Origin: Stachybotrys elegans
Lineage: Eukaryota; Ascomycota; Sordariomycetes; Hypocreales; Stachybotryaceae
Length of the DNA: 54,338 nt
NCBI GenBank assembly: GCA_020746835.1
Contig: JAGPNK010000047.1
Coordinates: 1-54,338 of the forward strand
Direction: 5' to 3'
Part shown: in pieces, positions 10,036 through 20,516 of the stretch
How positions within the stretch are numbered: the stretch's first letter is position 1
Layout of the letters: each line of letters opens with the position of its first letter
The notes under the pieces: generated by a model
Told to the model about the DNA's origin: nothing
The model's input: only the letters and a program-made list of their open reading frames with translations
The model's database searches: none
Made by a program: the position numbers and the translations under genes

Positions 10036-11184
10036 ATGGCCTCTAGAGAGGAGGTCCATACAGTGTTTACTACACCTATACTCTCAGACATCCTATCCTC
10101 TATCAAAAGTCTTGGGTTAGATACATTTCCACCTGCAGCTTCTCAGGATGGCTGGGTGTCTTACCAAGATCCACGCAACGAGGAAATACAAGATATTGGC
10201 CAGGCAATCCGCAACCTGCTCAACACTATAACCATCGAGCAATCCTTGGGTCATAAAAGGAGTGATCAACTGGAACAGGAGCAGCCACCACGAGTGAATA
10301 AGGTATTCAAATAGAAGGTGTGCTGAAGTGAAACTCTATTGGTTAACAATGTATATTAGGAACGAGCACCGCTAAACTGGCTTCCTGCCGGCAAAGCCAG
10401 CAAGTTAATATCATCTGAAGAGACCGAAGTGCTCCTTCGACGACAGATATCCCCGCTAGATATCGAACAACACCAGTGGGTCACCGAAGTACCTATAGAT
10501 ACCGTACCGGTGCTTCGGTTTGTCTTATCGCTGTCTGCACTAGACCAGGCACTCGCAGTACTACTCCCAGAAAGGCCAGGGAGTAGGCTAGACCAGAGGA
10601 ACGTCGACCAACCCACTCTCCCCAATGGCACCCATGACGACAATGGCCGCCTTAAGACTCTACTTGAAGAGTGCAAGAGAGTTGCAAGCAGCCGCGCAAT
10701 TTTGACGGGCGAGACATTACACCAGTGGGATAACTGTTTCCGACTATATACAACTATTGGCCTAGGTGGTGGCACGGGACGAGATACAACCTACCCGCTA
10801 CAGATAGAAGACGGCATGGGAGGGCGAGTATGTTCTCGAGAGGAGTTGAATAACTGGGCAAAGGTTGGTGAGAAGCTATATCACCTTACTGGAGGTCATC
10901 GGGGACTCTTGGCATTGCTCCCACTCCAAGACCAGGGTAATGGTATTCGCCCAACCCAGCATGTATTCTGTGTATCACTCCAGGATGCAGCTACACTAGG
11001 ACGCCAGTTAGCTGATAGTGTCTGGGCAAAATCAATGTGTAGGGCACTGTTTTCCTTGGATAGTGGGAGAGCTTGGGCACTAGAAAGAGCTTTGGGGACT
11101 AGGCAGTCAACTCGGGAGATATTGGAGGCAATAATTAGGGAGGGTGATGAAGAAGGCTGTAGTTGCCCTAGATATAAAAATTGA
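10036..11184 (+). CDS. Hypothetical protein, spliced, paralogue-like to the 8858 gene
   Basis: Exon 1 is 10036-10302 and exon 2 is 10360-11184, joined in phase over a 57-nt intron (donor GTATTC, branch GTTAAC, acceptor TTAG). The product is 363 aa, starting MASREEVHTVFTTP. Without splicing the first frame stops four codons after the donor, and the second exon has no good start of its own, which supports the model. The C-terminal half shares its motif order with the 336-aa neighbour (GHRGLLALLP, SVWAKSMC, GCSC). Codon use is less GC-rich than in the neighbour, so one copy has drifted or they arrived separately. No known domain recognised. Confidence 0.7.
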
Positions 11185-11584
11185 CAATGACATCGGTTAG
11201 GGGAGACAACATTATGCTTTATAAATGAGATGAAGCCTTTAGCTTGAGTGACTTTGGCGATCGGGATTGCTCCTCTCCAGGCTTGCGCCCCACGCTGGTC
11301 GCTCTGTATAGGAAACCGCTATGCTTACTCCTGGTACTTGGTGATGGGTGGGATGTCTGGGGGTAGAAAGCTGATGAATATATATTAAGAAGCATTGCAT
11401 GAGTTATGGATCTCCTTCGTTTGTCTCTTAAAGATTTCTTGGTTGATGCTGAGAGATGGAATAAAATACCATTTTGAATGGAAAAGTAGATCACTCTCCC
11501 AGTGGCCTCACATAATGCTTATGATACCTATTGGCCGTTGTGATTCGTCTTGTACAGTCTAGAACACAATGCACAAAGAGGGAC

Positions 11585-11702
11585 AATTTTCTATATAGCA
11601 AATTGTCATCTATGGATCTGATATCGTCTTTCTCGTCAGAGGGGCCCTCGTCGAAGTCACTGGTCTGTATCCTATTGGGGCACACGAACGGGAAATCTCA
11701 CA
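11585..11702 (-). repeat. LTR-like dispersed repeat, fragment 2
   Basis: It ends with the complement of the family start (TGTGAGATTTCCCG, read on minus) and keeps the blocks ATGGATCTGATATCGTC and CACTGGTCTGTATCC. About 118 bp survive. Compare 31777, 37499 and 44975. Confidence 0.8.
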
Positions 11703-12114
11703 CAAAGAGGGAGACTGAGGCGGAATGAGATCATTGGGGTCTGCCACATCTGAGCAGAAGGATGAGACTGAGTGAAGAGAAGAAATCTTATTTTATGTTC
11801 CTGAATTATCTTGTATGGGTCTCCATTGTCCCAGCCAACGTTGGAGGTATTGCCTTTGAGAATCAAGGAGCAGCCCTTGAAGGTAATTAAAAGCCAGGCG
11901 GCAACCTCTATGCATGGAGATTCGGATGGCAGGTCAAGTGGATAGATAAGAGTGTATACATCTTGCTCTTCATTTGATTCTGTTACCAAGATGATTCTTT
12001 AAAAAGGGTTCATCACTCCGCTTCACGTAAGAGGTGATTATATCATTCCCATGTGATGCACCAAACTGGGTCGCTCGGCACACGATTGAATATAAGCACT
12101 TTAGTGATAACTAA
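11703..12114. other. Unassigned AT-rich sequence
   Basis: No supported gene. Several short frames are open on minus, none with family motifs. It lies between an LTR-like fragment and a gene relic. Confidence 0.35.
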
Positions 12115-12480
12115 ATTCAGCGATGTATATTTGTAGACCATTTTGGGTTCTACTCCCTCTTGCCTTGAACAGGAGCACCTCAAATAGTCAAGTAGACCGT
12201 GTCGCGCTGGAGCGGCCCAATTGAAGGACATACGATGGTCGAATTCTTGCCGCCTCACAACTGGATTTGCACTCAGGGTGTCTATAAACGTGGCTCATTA
12301 CTTTGATTGTCGTCGCCAGATATGCCCGTTGATTCCCTTAACGCAGCCCATTGCTCGTTCCTAAATGTATCTTGTTTTTGTTTCCTTGAAAGCGAAGGGA
12401 TGCTGAGATCATGACAAGATGATGATTTAGATCACAGCCCCGGCTAGTTCGCGTCTGATCATAGTGCTCTGGAGATTTTA
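12115..12480 (+). pseudogene. Decayed copy of the multi-TM gene at 29433-30312 (promoter, exon 1, intron, start of exon 2)
   Basis: Read on plus, this segment aligns to the minus-strand sequence of about 30430-30060. It covers the upstream region (shared block CAAATAGTCAAGTAGACCGT), the ATGGTC start, exon 1, the intron with its GTAT donor and AG end, and the first codons of exon 2 (shared block ATTTAGATCACAGC). Many substitutions and small gaps disrupt the frame. The rest of exon 2 is missing. It shows that a genomic segment including promoter and intron was duplicated, so the copy was DNA-based and not a retrocopy. Confidence 0.8.
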
Positions 12481-12989
12481 GATAGACTGTTGTCGCTTGT
12501 CTGTCCCTGCCATTTCTACCGGGTCTATGTCATTCTTCGTTGAAAATTGATGTGTGGCACCTATGCTGAATATGGCATCCATCGCATGGATGGTGCCCGT
12601 TCATGACTTGCTTCCGTTGGCGATCTGTCTCTTGGCGTCTATCGGATGTCAAAGGATACCTGCTCGGATGGTAATTTAGCCAAGGCGAGCATAGTGGTGG
12701 TGCCTGGTCGTAAACAGGAGAGGAATCAACAAGGCCATCGTCAAGTCCCTTACGTATAGGGTAGCCGGCTAGTTGAGCCACAAGTGGGTGCGACTTCGCC
12801 ACAAGCCCACATGTTGTTTTACTAAATCACCCTGGGCCGATACAAGGGAAGGCATATGGGCGTGGATAGTTGCATAAAAAACTACCAGCTCCCCTATCCC
12901 CTAGACCACGCCACGGTGCATTTTAGGTCACGGGCAAGGATCTTAACCAGTTAAATCCGAGAGGAACTCTGAGACCTCGCCCTTCCCGT
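12481..12989. other. Unassigned sequence
   Basis: No supported gene or recognised repeat. Confidence 0.3.
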
Positions 12990-13205
12990 AATTTTGCCAA
13001 TAATTACACAAGCCGATGAACGGTACGCACACACATCGAGAGACCGGCCTGATAACCGTAGGTCCCCTGGATGCATACGCTTTTTTTTTTTTTTTTTTTT
13101 TTTTTTCTCCGCCGCCGCCGCTGCCCCCTCATTGTTCTCTGGCCCCGGCCAACGGGTGATATCATATGCTTTATTGCTTGACTCTGTTCTTTGGTCCTGC
13201 ATACT
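12990..13205 (+). repeat. LTR-like repeat, 3' part, with a T26 run
   Basis: It shares blocks with 17035-17275 and 32085-32260: CGTAGGTCCCCTGGATGCAT, then a pyrimidine/CCG-rich patch, then CCTCATTGTTCTCTGG. In this copy the patch has grown into 26 consecutive T (13081-13106) followed by CCGCCGCCG. Frames through it give Lys or Phe runs that are not coding. Confidence 0.75.
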
Positions 13206-14257
13206 CTATCATAAGATAAGTTGCAGATTGGAGGCGTCGGCGACCTTGGCAAGGGTGTAGACTGTGTATAAAGACCATCAGGGACGCTCTTCCTGGGAAA
13301 AGACCCTAGCGTGGTCGGAAGCGAAGGTGGCATTTCGCTTAGAAGACAAGCAAGACAAGCCTCCCAGGTCAACCTTGTCTCACGACAGGGCATTCATCGC
13401 CTGGTACCTTTCTTGTACCATTGTGTACTTTTCGCCTGATCGGGTGAACAATTGGAGCGAGCCCAACCATTTATGGAGACGGAGCCGATGGCGGGGGAAC
13501 GCCTTGATGAAGAGAAGATGCTCCAAGATTGTCTTGCCGCTGTCAGGAAGGAGGCAGTAGGGAAGGTCAAAGAGTAGGCTGTTGGTCATCGAGTCACCCC
13601 ATTACCGCAGTTCAACAAAGCAATTGCGGCAGAATGTCTGGCTCGATATACCACGGGTTGGTATGCCAATCCTTACCGGGGAAAAAGGTGAATGGGATTA
13701 CGGTAAAGATGCGTATTTTGCTCTTGTCGTCGAGCCAGGTAAGCCCTCTCGGAGTTGGCTGGGTAAACCAGGCATCTCTGTGGATCTTGGCCTAAAGCGT
13801 AGACGTAATCAATGTATGCTCTTGCGCATTGTTCGAACGCGTGTATATCGCGTCCTATGGTCTACCTGATATATGACGCGACGCATGATACCACATGACT
13901 GACCATGGAGCCTGGCCAGGGTATTACGAGCACCAGGATCGTTGGAATGTCAGGCTCTTCGAGAAAATAGAATGGTAGGCTAGGATACCATTCCGTTCCC
14001 AAAATACACATTGTCCCCAACCCATCAAAACCAAAATTGCCTCTCCCTATCCAGACGATAGTAAAAGGCTATTGCAGCTATATCATATCGGGTCACTATG
14101 TTATTACAGTGTTTGGCTGTCGAAAGGGCCAGGAGCCCAAAGGTGGAGTAGGGCCAATGTCGGTAGAGTTACGTGCGTAATCACGCGAGGCCTGGTACTC
14201 CAGATCAAGTCCCTCAGCGTAGCCGAGGCAAATCATTGTGCAGGCTGACACAACCTT
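13206..14257. other. Unassigned sequence
   Basis: About 1 kb with a few frames of 70-100 codons on both strands that overlap each other and show no family motif. I see no RNA gene. It is bracketed by repeat fragments, so a decayed element is likely but not shown. Confidence 0.3.
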
Positions 14258-14465
14258 GAAGATAGGTGATGGGTTAATATGATGTCGGTTGGAGCAACGC
14301 GTCCATATTGGCCATGTGCAATGAGGATAGTGCCGTGGCGTTGGGTCGGAAATGCGTGACCTGGTAGCATACCACGAGGCCCAGCCCTAGAATAAAGTTC
14401 AGCAGATGCGCACAAGAAGAAGTTCGCCCTATCTTTCTCTTCCGTCCATCTACACACTAACAAAT
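14258..14465 (-). repeat. Repeat family B, copy 1 (contains a conserved short frame)
   Basis: On minus it matches 16745-16950 (plus) and 24130-24275 (minus). The translated match is better than chance: FFLCASAELYSRAG here, FLCASLELYSRAG at 16.8 kb and FFCLSVELYSKSG at 24.2 kb. So it is either a remnant of an element's coding sequence or a conserved stretch of terminal repeat. Confidence 0.6.
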
Positions 14466-14691
14466 ATGTATGAGTAGCATTCTTTATATGGGTAGCCTAC
14501 TTACGGAGTAGGGGATCTAAAATTAGTTGGCTTGCTGAGTACTGAAGTGGAATATTAACGCCTGCTTAAAATAATGTCGTGTTTTTGCCGTAGCTTAGAA
14601 TACATAATCATGCCTACGGAGCCGCGACTGCAGCAATATATATACATCAGCAGTGATACTTATCAGAAATAAGTGACTTGCATTTCAAACG

Positions 14692-15726
14692 ATGAAAGGG
14701 AGCAAGTATATCAATAATGGTTCAAATAACTTTGAATTTGTGTTTGCCTTAGACTCTAAGGCTAAGTCCAGCTTTGCCTCAGAATTAGAGTATAGCTTTG
14801 ACCTTGATTCTAATTACATGTCTACGGCTAGGCCTAGCATTGAGTCGCCAGTTCACTTAATTTCAAAGAAAGATAAGGCAAGGCAGAACTTTCTACTCCC
14901 TCGGTGGTGGGAGAAGGAATGGCCAAACGACGGGGACGGATGGATAGTAAACCCTTGTGACTCAGTTGAATATGTACTAAGGAAGACATTAATGGAGTTT
15001 TCAGATCAATTTAAGGGCAAATCATTTATCTTAATTGGTCGGATGCGGTGGACAACACAGGAGATTCTCAAATATGGCATTAGGAGAGCAGGTGGCAAGA
15101 TTCATACAAAAGTTAAAAAAAACACTAACTTTGTCATTTGCGGCACAATGAGAAAAACAACAAATCGCATTGTTAATGTAAGGACAGACGCAAAAAAGCA
15201 CAACACAAAGATGCTATCTGACCTATGGCTATATGCCTGTCTATACCGTGGAGAATGGATTGAGCCCAATACATTAGGAGACTTGGCTGAGTTCTTTCAT
15301 TATAAGTCTTCGTTTCCTGATGATATAGCTAAAGAACACTGGCAAGAAAAGTCTGACAAGCTTCAATCCTTTGTTTTTGGCCTAACTGATACAAAGAAGC
15401 CTCCTTTAACGCTTGCAGCTGCAATCCGTGTCTCTGGAATCCGACCTATTGAATTTGCACAGCCGGGTATACATGTGGTGTGTAAATTTGGTGAGAATGG
15501 AGATAATAAAGCTGACATTATCCAAATATGCCAAATGCTACATGTAATAGGTGCCATGCTCCAGCGGCGCCTTGAGGGCGAATACATCTTCTGGTATATT
15601 GGTCTTGAATATTGGCAGGTTCATTGGACCGAAAAGTTACTGACGGTTTTAGAGGAATGTGGACTATCACCTCAATTCCGTAAGTGGGAATTGCCAGGAT
15701 ACAGTAAATATGGCCAGCATTGTTAA
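14692..15726 (+). CDS. BRCT-domain protein
   Basis: An intact 344-aa frame from the ATG at 14692. After an N-terminal region with Ser/Asp/Asn-rich stretches (residues 1-60) and a WWEKEWP segment, residues about 106-195 fit a BRCT fold. They run FKGKSFILIG (strand 1), then RRAGGKI (the conserved GG turn), TNFVICG (strand 3) and a helix around LSDLWLYACL with the conserved Trp. The C-terminal 150 residues have no motif I know. BRCT domains bind phosphopeptides or partner proteins in DNA-damage and chromatin functions; which applies here is unknown. The gene is AT-rich, alone and flanked by repeats. A second BRCT gene lies at 46200-46842, but the two proteins are not clear paralogues outside the domain. 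Confidence 0.75.
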   Translation: MKGSKYINNGSNNFEFVFALDSKAKSSFASELEYSFDLDSNYMSTARPSIESPVHLISKKDKARQNFLLPRWWEKEWPNDGDGWIVNPCDSVEYVLRKTLMEFSDQFKGKSFILIGRMRWTTQEILKYGIRRAGGKIHTKVKKNTNFVICGTMRKTTNRIVNVRTDAKKHNTKMLSDLWLYACLYRGEWIEPNTLGDLAEFFHYKSSFPDDIAKEHWQEKSDKLQSFVFGLTDTKKPPLTLAAAIRVSGIRPIEFAQPGIHVVCKFGENGDNKADIIQICQMLHVIGAMLQRRLEGEYIFWYIGLEYWQVHWTEKLLTVLEECGLSPQFRKWELPGYSKYGQHC

Positions 15727-16740
15727 TGCCTTGATGCCTAAGACACCCACCTACCGTCAATCTATTAGTTTATCTTTGGTATATTCAGGGGGCTATCGTG
15801 CCGGGGAGCGATGATCTGTAGGATAAATAATGGCTGATGCTCCCCTGTATATAGAAACCGTAGACTCGTAGATATAAGGTCTCCTGAAAAGAGTGCCCGC
15901 CCGATGGTTGTTAGTATCCAGCCTCGTTATTAATAGATGCATTTTTATTGCAGTCCATAAGTGAAGCACGCGGTTATATGTACTTTTCTAGTCGACACTT
16001 TAAAACAAAATAATTGCTTCTTTTTTAATGCACTTTTTTAATTAGACATATAATATCACATCCCCTGAGCATGGGGTAAAACTGCTCAAGGGAGAAGGGG
16101 TGTTAGTAAGGTCCCCCTTCTAGTTATGCTAAGGTCGAATAGGTCATACAAATGCCCAATTGCCCGTCACGTGATACGCTCGATCATCTGCATCTCAAGG
16201 ACCGCATCAAGGCTTCGACCACACGGGAGATGTCCCTCTTGCAGCTACGGGGACCACAGTCACGAATACAGTCACGAATAGGCCGACAGCAGCACGATTG
16301 ACAAGTGTTGTCCGCCCACAGGGTGAGGGACGCATTAAACATTATATTGTATTCGTGAACACAGCCCGAAACACCCGAATCCCTCCACCAAGCCGTGTGA
16401 TGGCCATTCCCGCTATCCCAACAACAGGCTCCAAGATGCCTATTGTTCGAAGAAGACCCTGGTAGGCTTGCTAGTCCTATTCACCTTCTTCTTGCCCCTC
16501 TGGTTCCGGGGGGGGGGGCCCGGGTCCGGACTATCGGGCCGTCGTTCGAAGGGCTCGAAAGCCCCGGTCTATCGATACAGACCGTCAGCGACACTGTTCC
16601 TCGGCCTCTCGGGATGGATAGACTCACCTCTGCAGTTTGGCCGTCTCCGGCCTGGGCAGGCCGCTGGTGCCCCTGCTCTGGGGGGGTCGTGCCGCCCCCG
16701 GCGTTTTGGTTTGTATTCTCCATTAAGCTGCTGTGTCGTC
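15727..16740. other. Intergenic region, partly GC-rich low complexity
   Basis: It starts AT-rich. A short direct repeat (ACAGTCACGAATA twice) lies near 16258-16280, and there is a G-rich stretch near 16509-16519. No gene is supported. Frames crossing 16480-16740 continue into repeat sequence on both strands and look spurious. Confidence 0.35.
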
Positions 16741-17275
16741 GATGACGAAGATTTTGGTGAGTGCAGATGGAAGGAAGAGAAAGAGAGAGGCATGCAACGG
16801 AGGGGCGAAGGCCTTCTTGTGCGCATCTCTCGAACTCTATTCTAGGGCTGGCTGGGCCTCGCGCGATCACGCATTCCTGGCCCAACGCGGCCACGGCACC
16901 ATCCGCAGCCACAGCCGTCACATGCTTCTTCGTCGTGAGCCCACGCAGTCTGAGGACTTCCGCTGGAATCGCGACGGTATCCCGACCTCGGCGCATCGCT
17001 CTCGACGACAGCACCTTCGCCTCGTCAGAACACACGTAAGGGCTAGAGCCGACGAACGGTATGTACACACATCGAGGCCAGTCTGCTAACCGTAGGTCCT
17101 CCCGACTGCATACGCTTGTACTTGCTGCCGCTGCCGCTGTTGCAGCCCCCTCATTGTTCTCTGGCTCCGGCCAACGGGAGATGTCATCTGACGATCCCTT
17201 CATTGTTTGACACTGTTCTTTGGTCCTGCGGGTAGCAAGGCCCCTATTGTTCGCATATACTATTGTTCTTTTTTC
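16741..17275 (+). repeat. Composite repeat: family B copy 2 followed by the 3' part of the LTR-like repeat
   Basis: Positions 16745-16950 match family B (14258-14465 and 24130-24275, reversed). Positions 17035-17275 match the 3' part of the LTR-like repeat (CGAACGGTATGTACACACAT, CCTCATTGTTCTCTGGCT, and a CCTATTGTTCGCATAT end). Their adjacency suggests both belong to one element. Confidence 0.65.
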
Positions 17276-18024
17276 CACACTGGACGCACCTACTACATCA
17301 TAAGTATAGCTAGTACTATCCAGATCCTTATTACTATTAGTTAGTCAGGCTGGATATTCATTGCTGGGTGGATGGGGGGCGTGGGGACTTTTCCCTCCAA
17401 GGCCTCGCTTATATCAGTAATTCGCGTAGTCAAAGTGATAAACAGGGCTTATGCCCACCTGCGCACCAACGCCTCCTCACAACATTCCTACACTCTCTGT
17501 ATCCCAATAGTGAAGAGTACACTATGGACGCATTCCAGGAAGATGTGGTGAATAGCGCCCTTGGGATTCTTGAGGCAGAAGGCTGGCCATCTAGCCAACA
17601 ATGGCCAGCAGAGATGTAAGTAGGCCGATAATTCACCTTGTCCAGACTGACGGGAAAGTGATATGAAGGACTCTTGACCGTCGTCGCTGTGCCTCGAGGC
17701 GGACTAGCGATGGAGTTGGGCTCTGTGATGGGGCTTTGTCACTGCCTGATTCTGTGGTGGGGGATGGCAACATCGAGTCGGCGATATCAGCACTTCCTAG
17801 CCAAGATTTGCTAGCCGACGGAGTTGCAACCATCGGTACAAGAAGTAACTTTGACCCTTTCCTACCAGAACCCACACTAATTAGAGATTCAAGATACCGC
17901 AATAGAGGACACAACCATCGTCGGGGGCGTCAGCGAGGTTGATGCCGGACCTTTCGCACGGCTAGGCCACTATCAACCAAAGCGGGAAGGCGATATCACA
18001 GGGACACCAAATTTCATGCCTGCC
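17276..18024. other. Unassigned sequence before the piggyBac relic
   Basis: An ATG at 17524 opens a short frame (MDAFQEDVVNSALGIL) that ends at a stop near 17619. It could be the start of the transposase or of an unrelated decayed gene. Nothing else is supported. Confidence 0.3.
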
Positions 18025-18869
18025 ACTGACTGCGGCACCGTTTCCTACCCATCAAAGTTGGAAAAAAGTCATCCAGTTAAACCGACTCTGTCAGCGAGCC
18101 CGATTAATATTTTCCAGCGCTTCCTGCCTATTTCCCTTGTAGAAAGGTGGGCTTGCTATACAAATGAGGCTTCTGAGCCTGCTCGAAGTCCCGGACCCGA
18201 TTCTCGTGGCAATAGCAGCTACAAACAGCAGCCCTCTCGGCGAGGGAAGGCTTGGAGCCCAACCTCGGTGGCTGAGATCTATCTATGGCTTGCCATACAG
18301 ATTTACATTGGTTTGCACAGAGAAACCCGTCTGGAAGGCTTTGGAAGGCCCCAGGGACAGAAAAGCACCTTCCTAATCCCCCTATTGCCAAATACATGAC
18401 CTTCCGCCGGTTCAAGCTACTATCCCGCCGCATACGAATTTCCCCCTCTTCAACCCAGTCACAAAGGCCCTTCCGGCTCTGTGAAGTGGCGCTCGTCAGT
18501 AGCTATCTATTTCAGCAGCGGGTTCCCGAGTCCTCGCCGTGGCCCCCCTACAGAGACCAAAGGCAGTGGCGGCAGCGCCTTGTTGATGACCTCATTGCCC
18601 TGTACGGGAAGATTGGGAGCACAAGAAAGTATTTCCGCGCTGGCCACACAATGGCCGCTCTGGCACAGCATAATCATGTCAATAGGGACAAAAAGAGCCG
18701 TTGTTTAGGCTGCCAGGGGCTCCGGGCAGGTGAGAAACTGTCGCAAAGCCGGCAAGTTAGTGGGTATAGGGGCAAGGTTGTATCCACGAAAAAAGGCTGT
18801 GACCTATGTGATGTAGCTATATGTACCCGGCGGGAATGCTGGGACTTCTATCATAGCCCAATTTCTTAG
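18025..18869 (+). mobile_element. piggyBac-type transposase relic
   Basis: Two overlapping frames carry piggyBac hallmarks. The first has an FQRFLPISLVERW block, then WSPTSVAEIYLWLAIQIYIG. After a frameshift between about 18300 and 18370 the second has IAKYMTFRRFKLLSRRIRI. The end of the second frame is the Cys-rich C-terminal finger (CLGCQG, then CDLCDVAICTRRECW, then FYH), reaching the stop at 18869. The central catalytic Asp-containing region is missing between about 18480 and 18560, so the element was internally deleted as well as frameshifted. No terminal inverted repeats were found. Not functional. Confidence 0.8.
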
Positions 18870-20516
18870 AAAAACAAGTCACGATTTTTCCCCCGTTCTT
18901 TATTAGTCAAAAACCCTGTTCGTGACCTAGAGGGCACCTTTCCACACTCAAAGGGATTCTGGCCGACTCTGTATGTGCAGGAACATGGCGTGCACTATGA
19001 ATGACAGAGGTCAAATTTCTAGAATCGCAATAAGCGACAGCAATCCGAAAGGTGGCCTGTACGTAACTTTGCTCCCTCGGTTGCTCCCCACCTTTCACGA
19101 TCACGGCATCCAATCATTTATTTACTCTCTACTCACTTCTTTTCGATGAGGTGGATGAGATGGGTGTGATATTCTGCTCCATTTAAAGCACTACCGCACG
19201 ATCAAGAAGGCCCACTGAAGTCGGCCGCCTGCCGCACTCATGGTCGTCATCTATTACATTGCTTGGTCATTGCGTGGTCACACGATATCGGAACGATTTG
19301 TGCTGTAATTGGCTGGCAAAATTATGGGCCCATGACTCCCCAACCACTTAGATGCGTTACCAATGTGTCGGGTCGCGCGCCAAAATCGTCACAAGTGACA
19401 AAGGCCCGAAAAGGGTATAAACGGCCGACGCCTTTAGTCATACCAGACTCTGAGCCCTTGGCGTCGACCAATTTATTTGATGTTTTCCCCCCCGGCAATG
19501 GGTCCTTTTCACCGTCTGAATTCGAAATACGCGCTTGACAGCTGTCATCAGCAGCCATTACCGGTAGTCTGTGCCTGATACTTCGATTCTGGTCAATCGT
19601 CGCCCGTTGGTCCAATTCTTGGTCCAGTATCTGTAGGTCTGACTGGCCAGGTTGCAGGTAAAGGTGCGACCGTGACGCTGCGGGCGTAGCGGAGAATAAT
19701 TCGTTCATGTACATTTTCCCATCTTTCTCGGCAGTCGATGCCGACGTCGCGTCATGGAGCGGTGGCCTGTAGTTCTTAAAGACACTCATCAAGCCATCCT
19801 TTACGTGTCAATTAGCCGACATAGATCTGCGTTATCTCTGAGCTTCGCATCATGTTCGATACGTCGGGCGATCTCTGCCTCTTGGAGGTTTGTTCATTTC
19901 TGTGCGCAAGGGTATTGGTCCTGTTCGCTGGAGCAGCCCACCGCTTGGACCTTGGAAGCATAGCGTTCCCCAGACGCCCCCGACGAAGTGGGCAGCTTCC
20001 AGGGCCGTGCCTACCTGCCTCCTCCTCTGTATCCATATTACTAATTCATCTCGCAATGGATGCCTAGCATGGCCCTGAATAATAACCAACAGTAAGAAGG
20101 ATCCGGGCTGTATCAGCGACACGCTGATGTGTCATAATGATGATGACGTGATACCTCTCATTCACATTGACGAGCTACCCGCTGTAAAAATAACACAGAA
20201 CTTACCACAGCCGGGACCAACAGGGAACCTAGCCCCATGGCTATGGGCTGCCGTTTTCCCACTCATATCTAAGTATGTACCCATGTCAATTTTGCTTTGC
20301 TGCTCTAGGGTCTGGTATAGGATAAGCAGCCATAGCCCCTCTCTTCACACCCCTCTCTACTTCCCTTCTGCTGGAAGGACTGAGTGATCTTGTTTGCCTC
20401 GACCACACTTCCACTACCTGCTTGACACCCACGGTCAGCTTCCTTCACTGCTCCAAGGCGGTGGTTAGTTAATAAAAGATATGCCAAGTTCCCCCTCCAT
20501 GATACATGGACCTCCT
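18870..20516. other. Intergenic region with one unexplained open frame
   Basis: The only frame of note is on minus, 19322-19789 (155 codons from an ATG, MSVFKNYRPPLHDATS). It ends in a segment with TCDDFGARPDTLVTHL, which faintly recalls a zinc-binding module, but one Cys and one His do not make one. It could be a transposon remnant. The rest (18870-19320, 19790-20516) shows nothing I can support. Confidence 0.3.

Noticed and set aside
16481..17278. 265-codon open frame on minus
   Set aside because: It runs through family B and LTR-like repeat sequence and a G-run; parts are the antisense of repeats that recur at 13 and 32 kb. Composition, not a gene.
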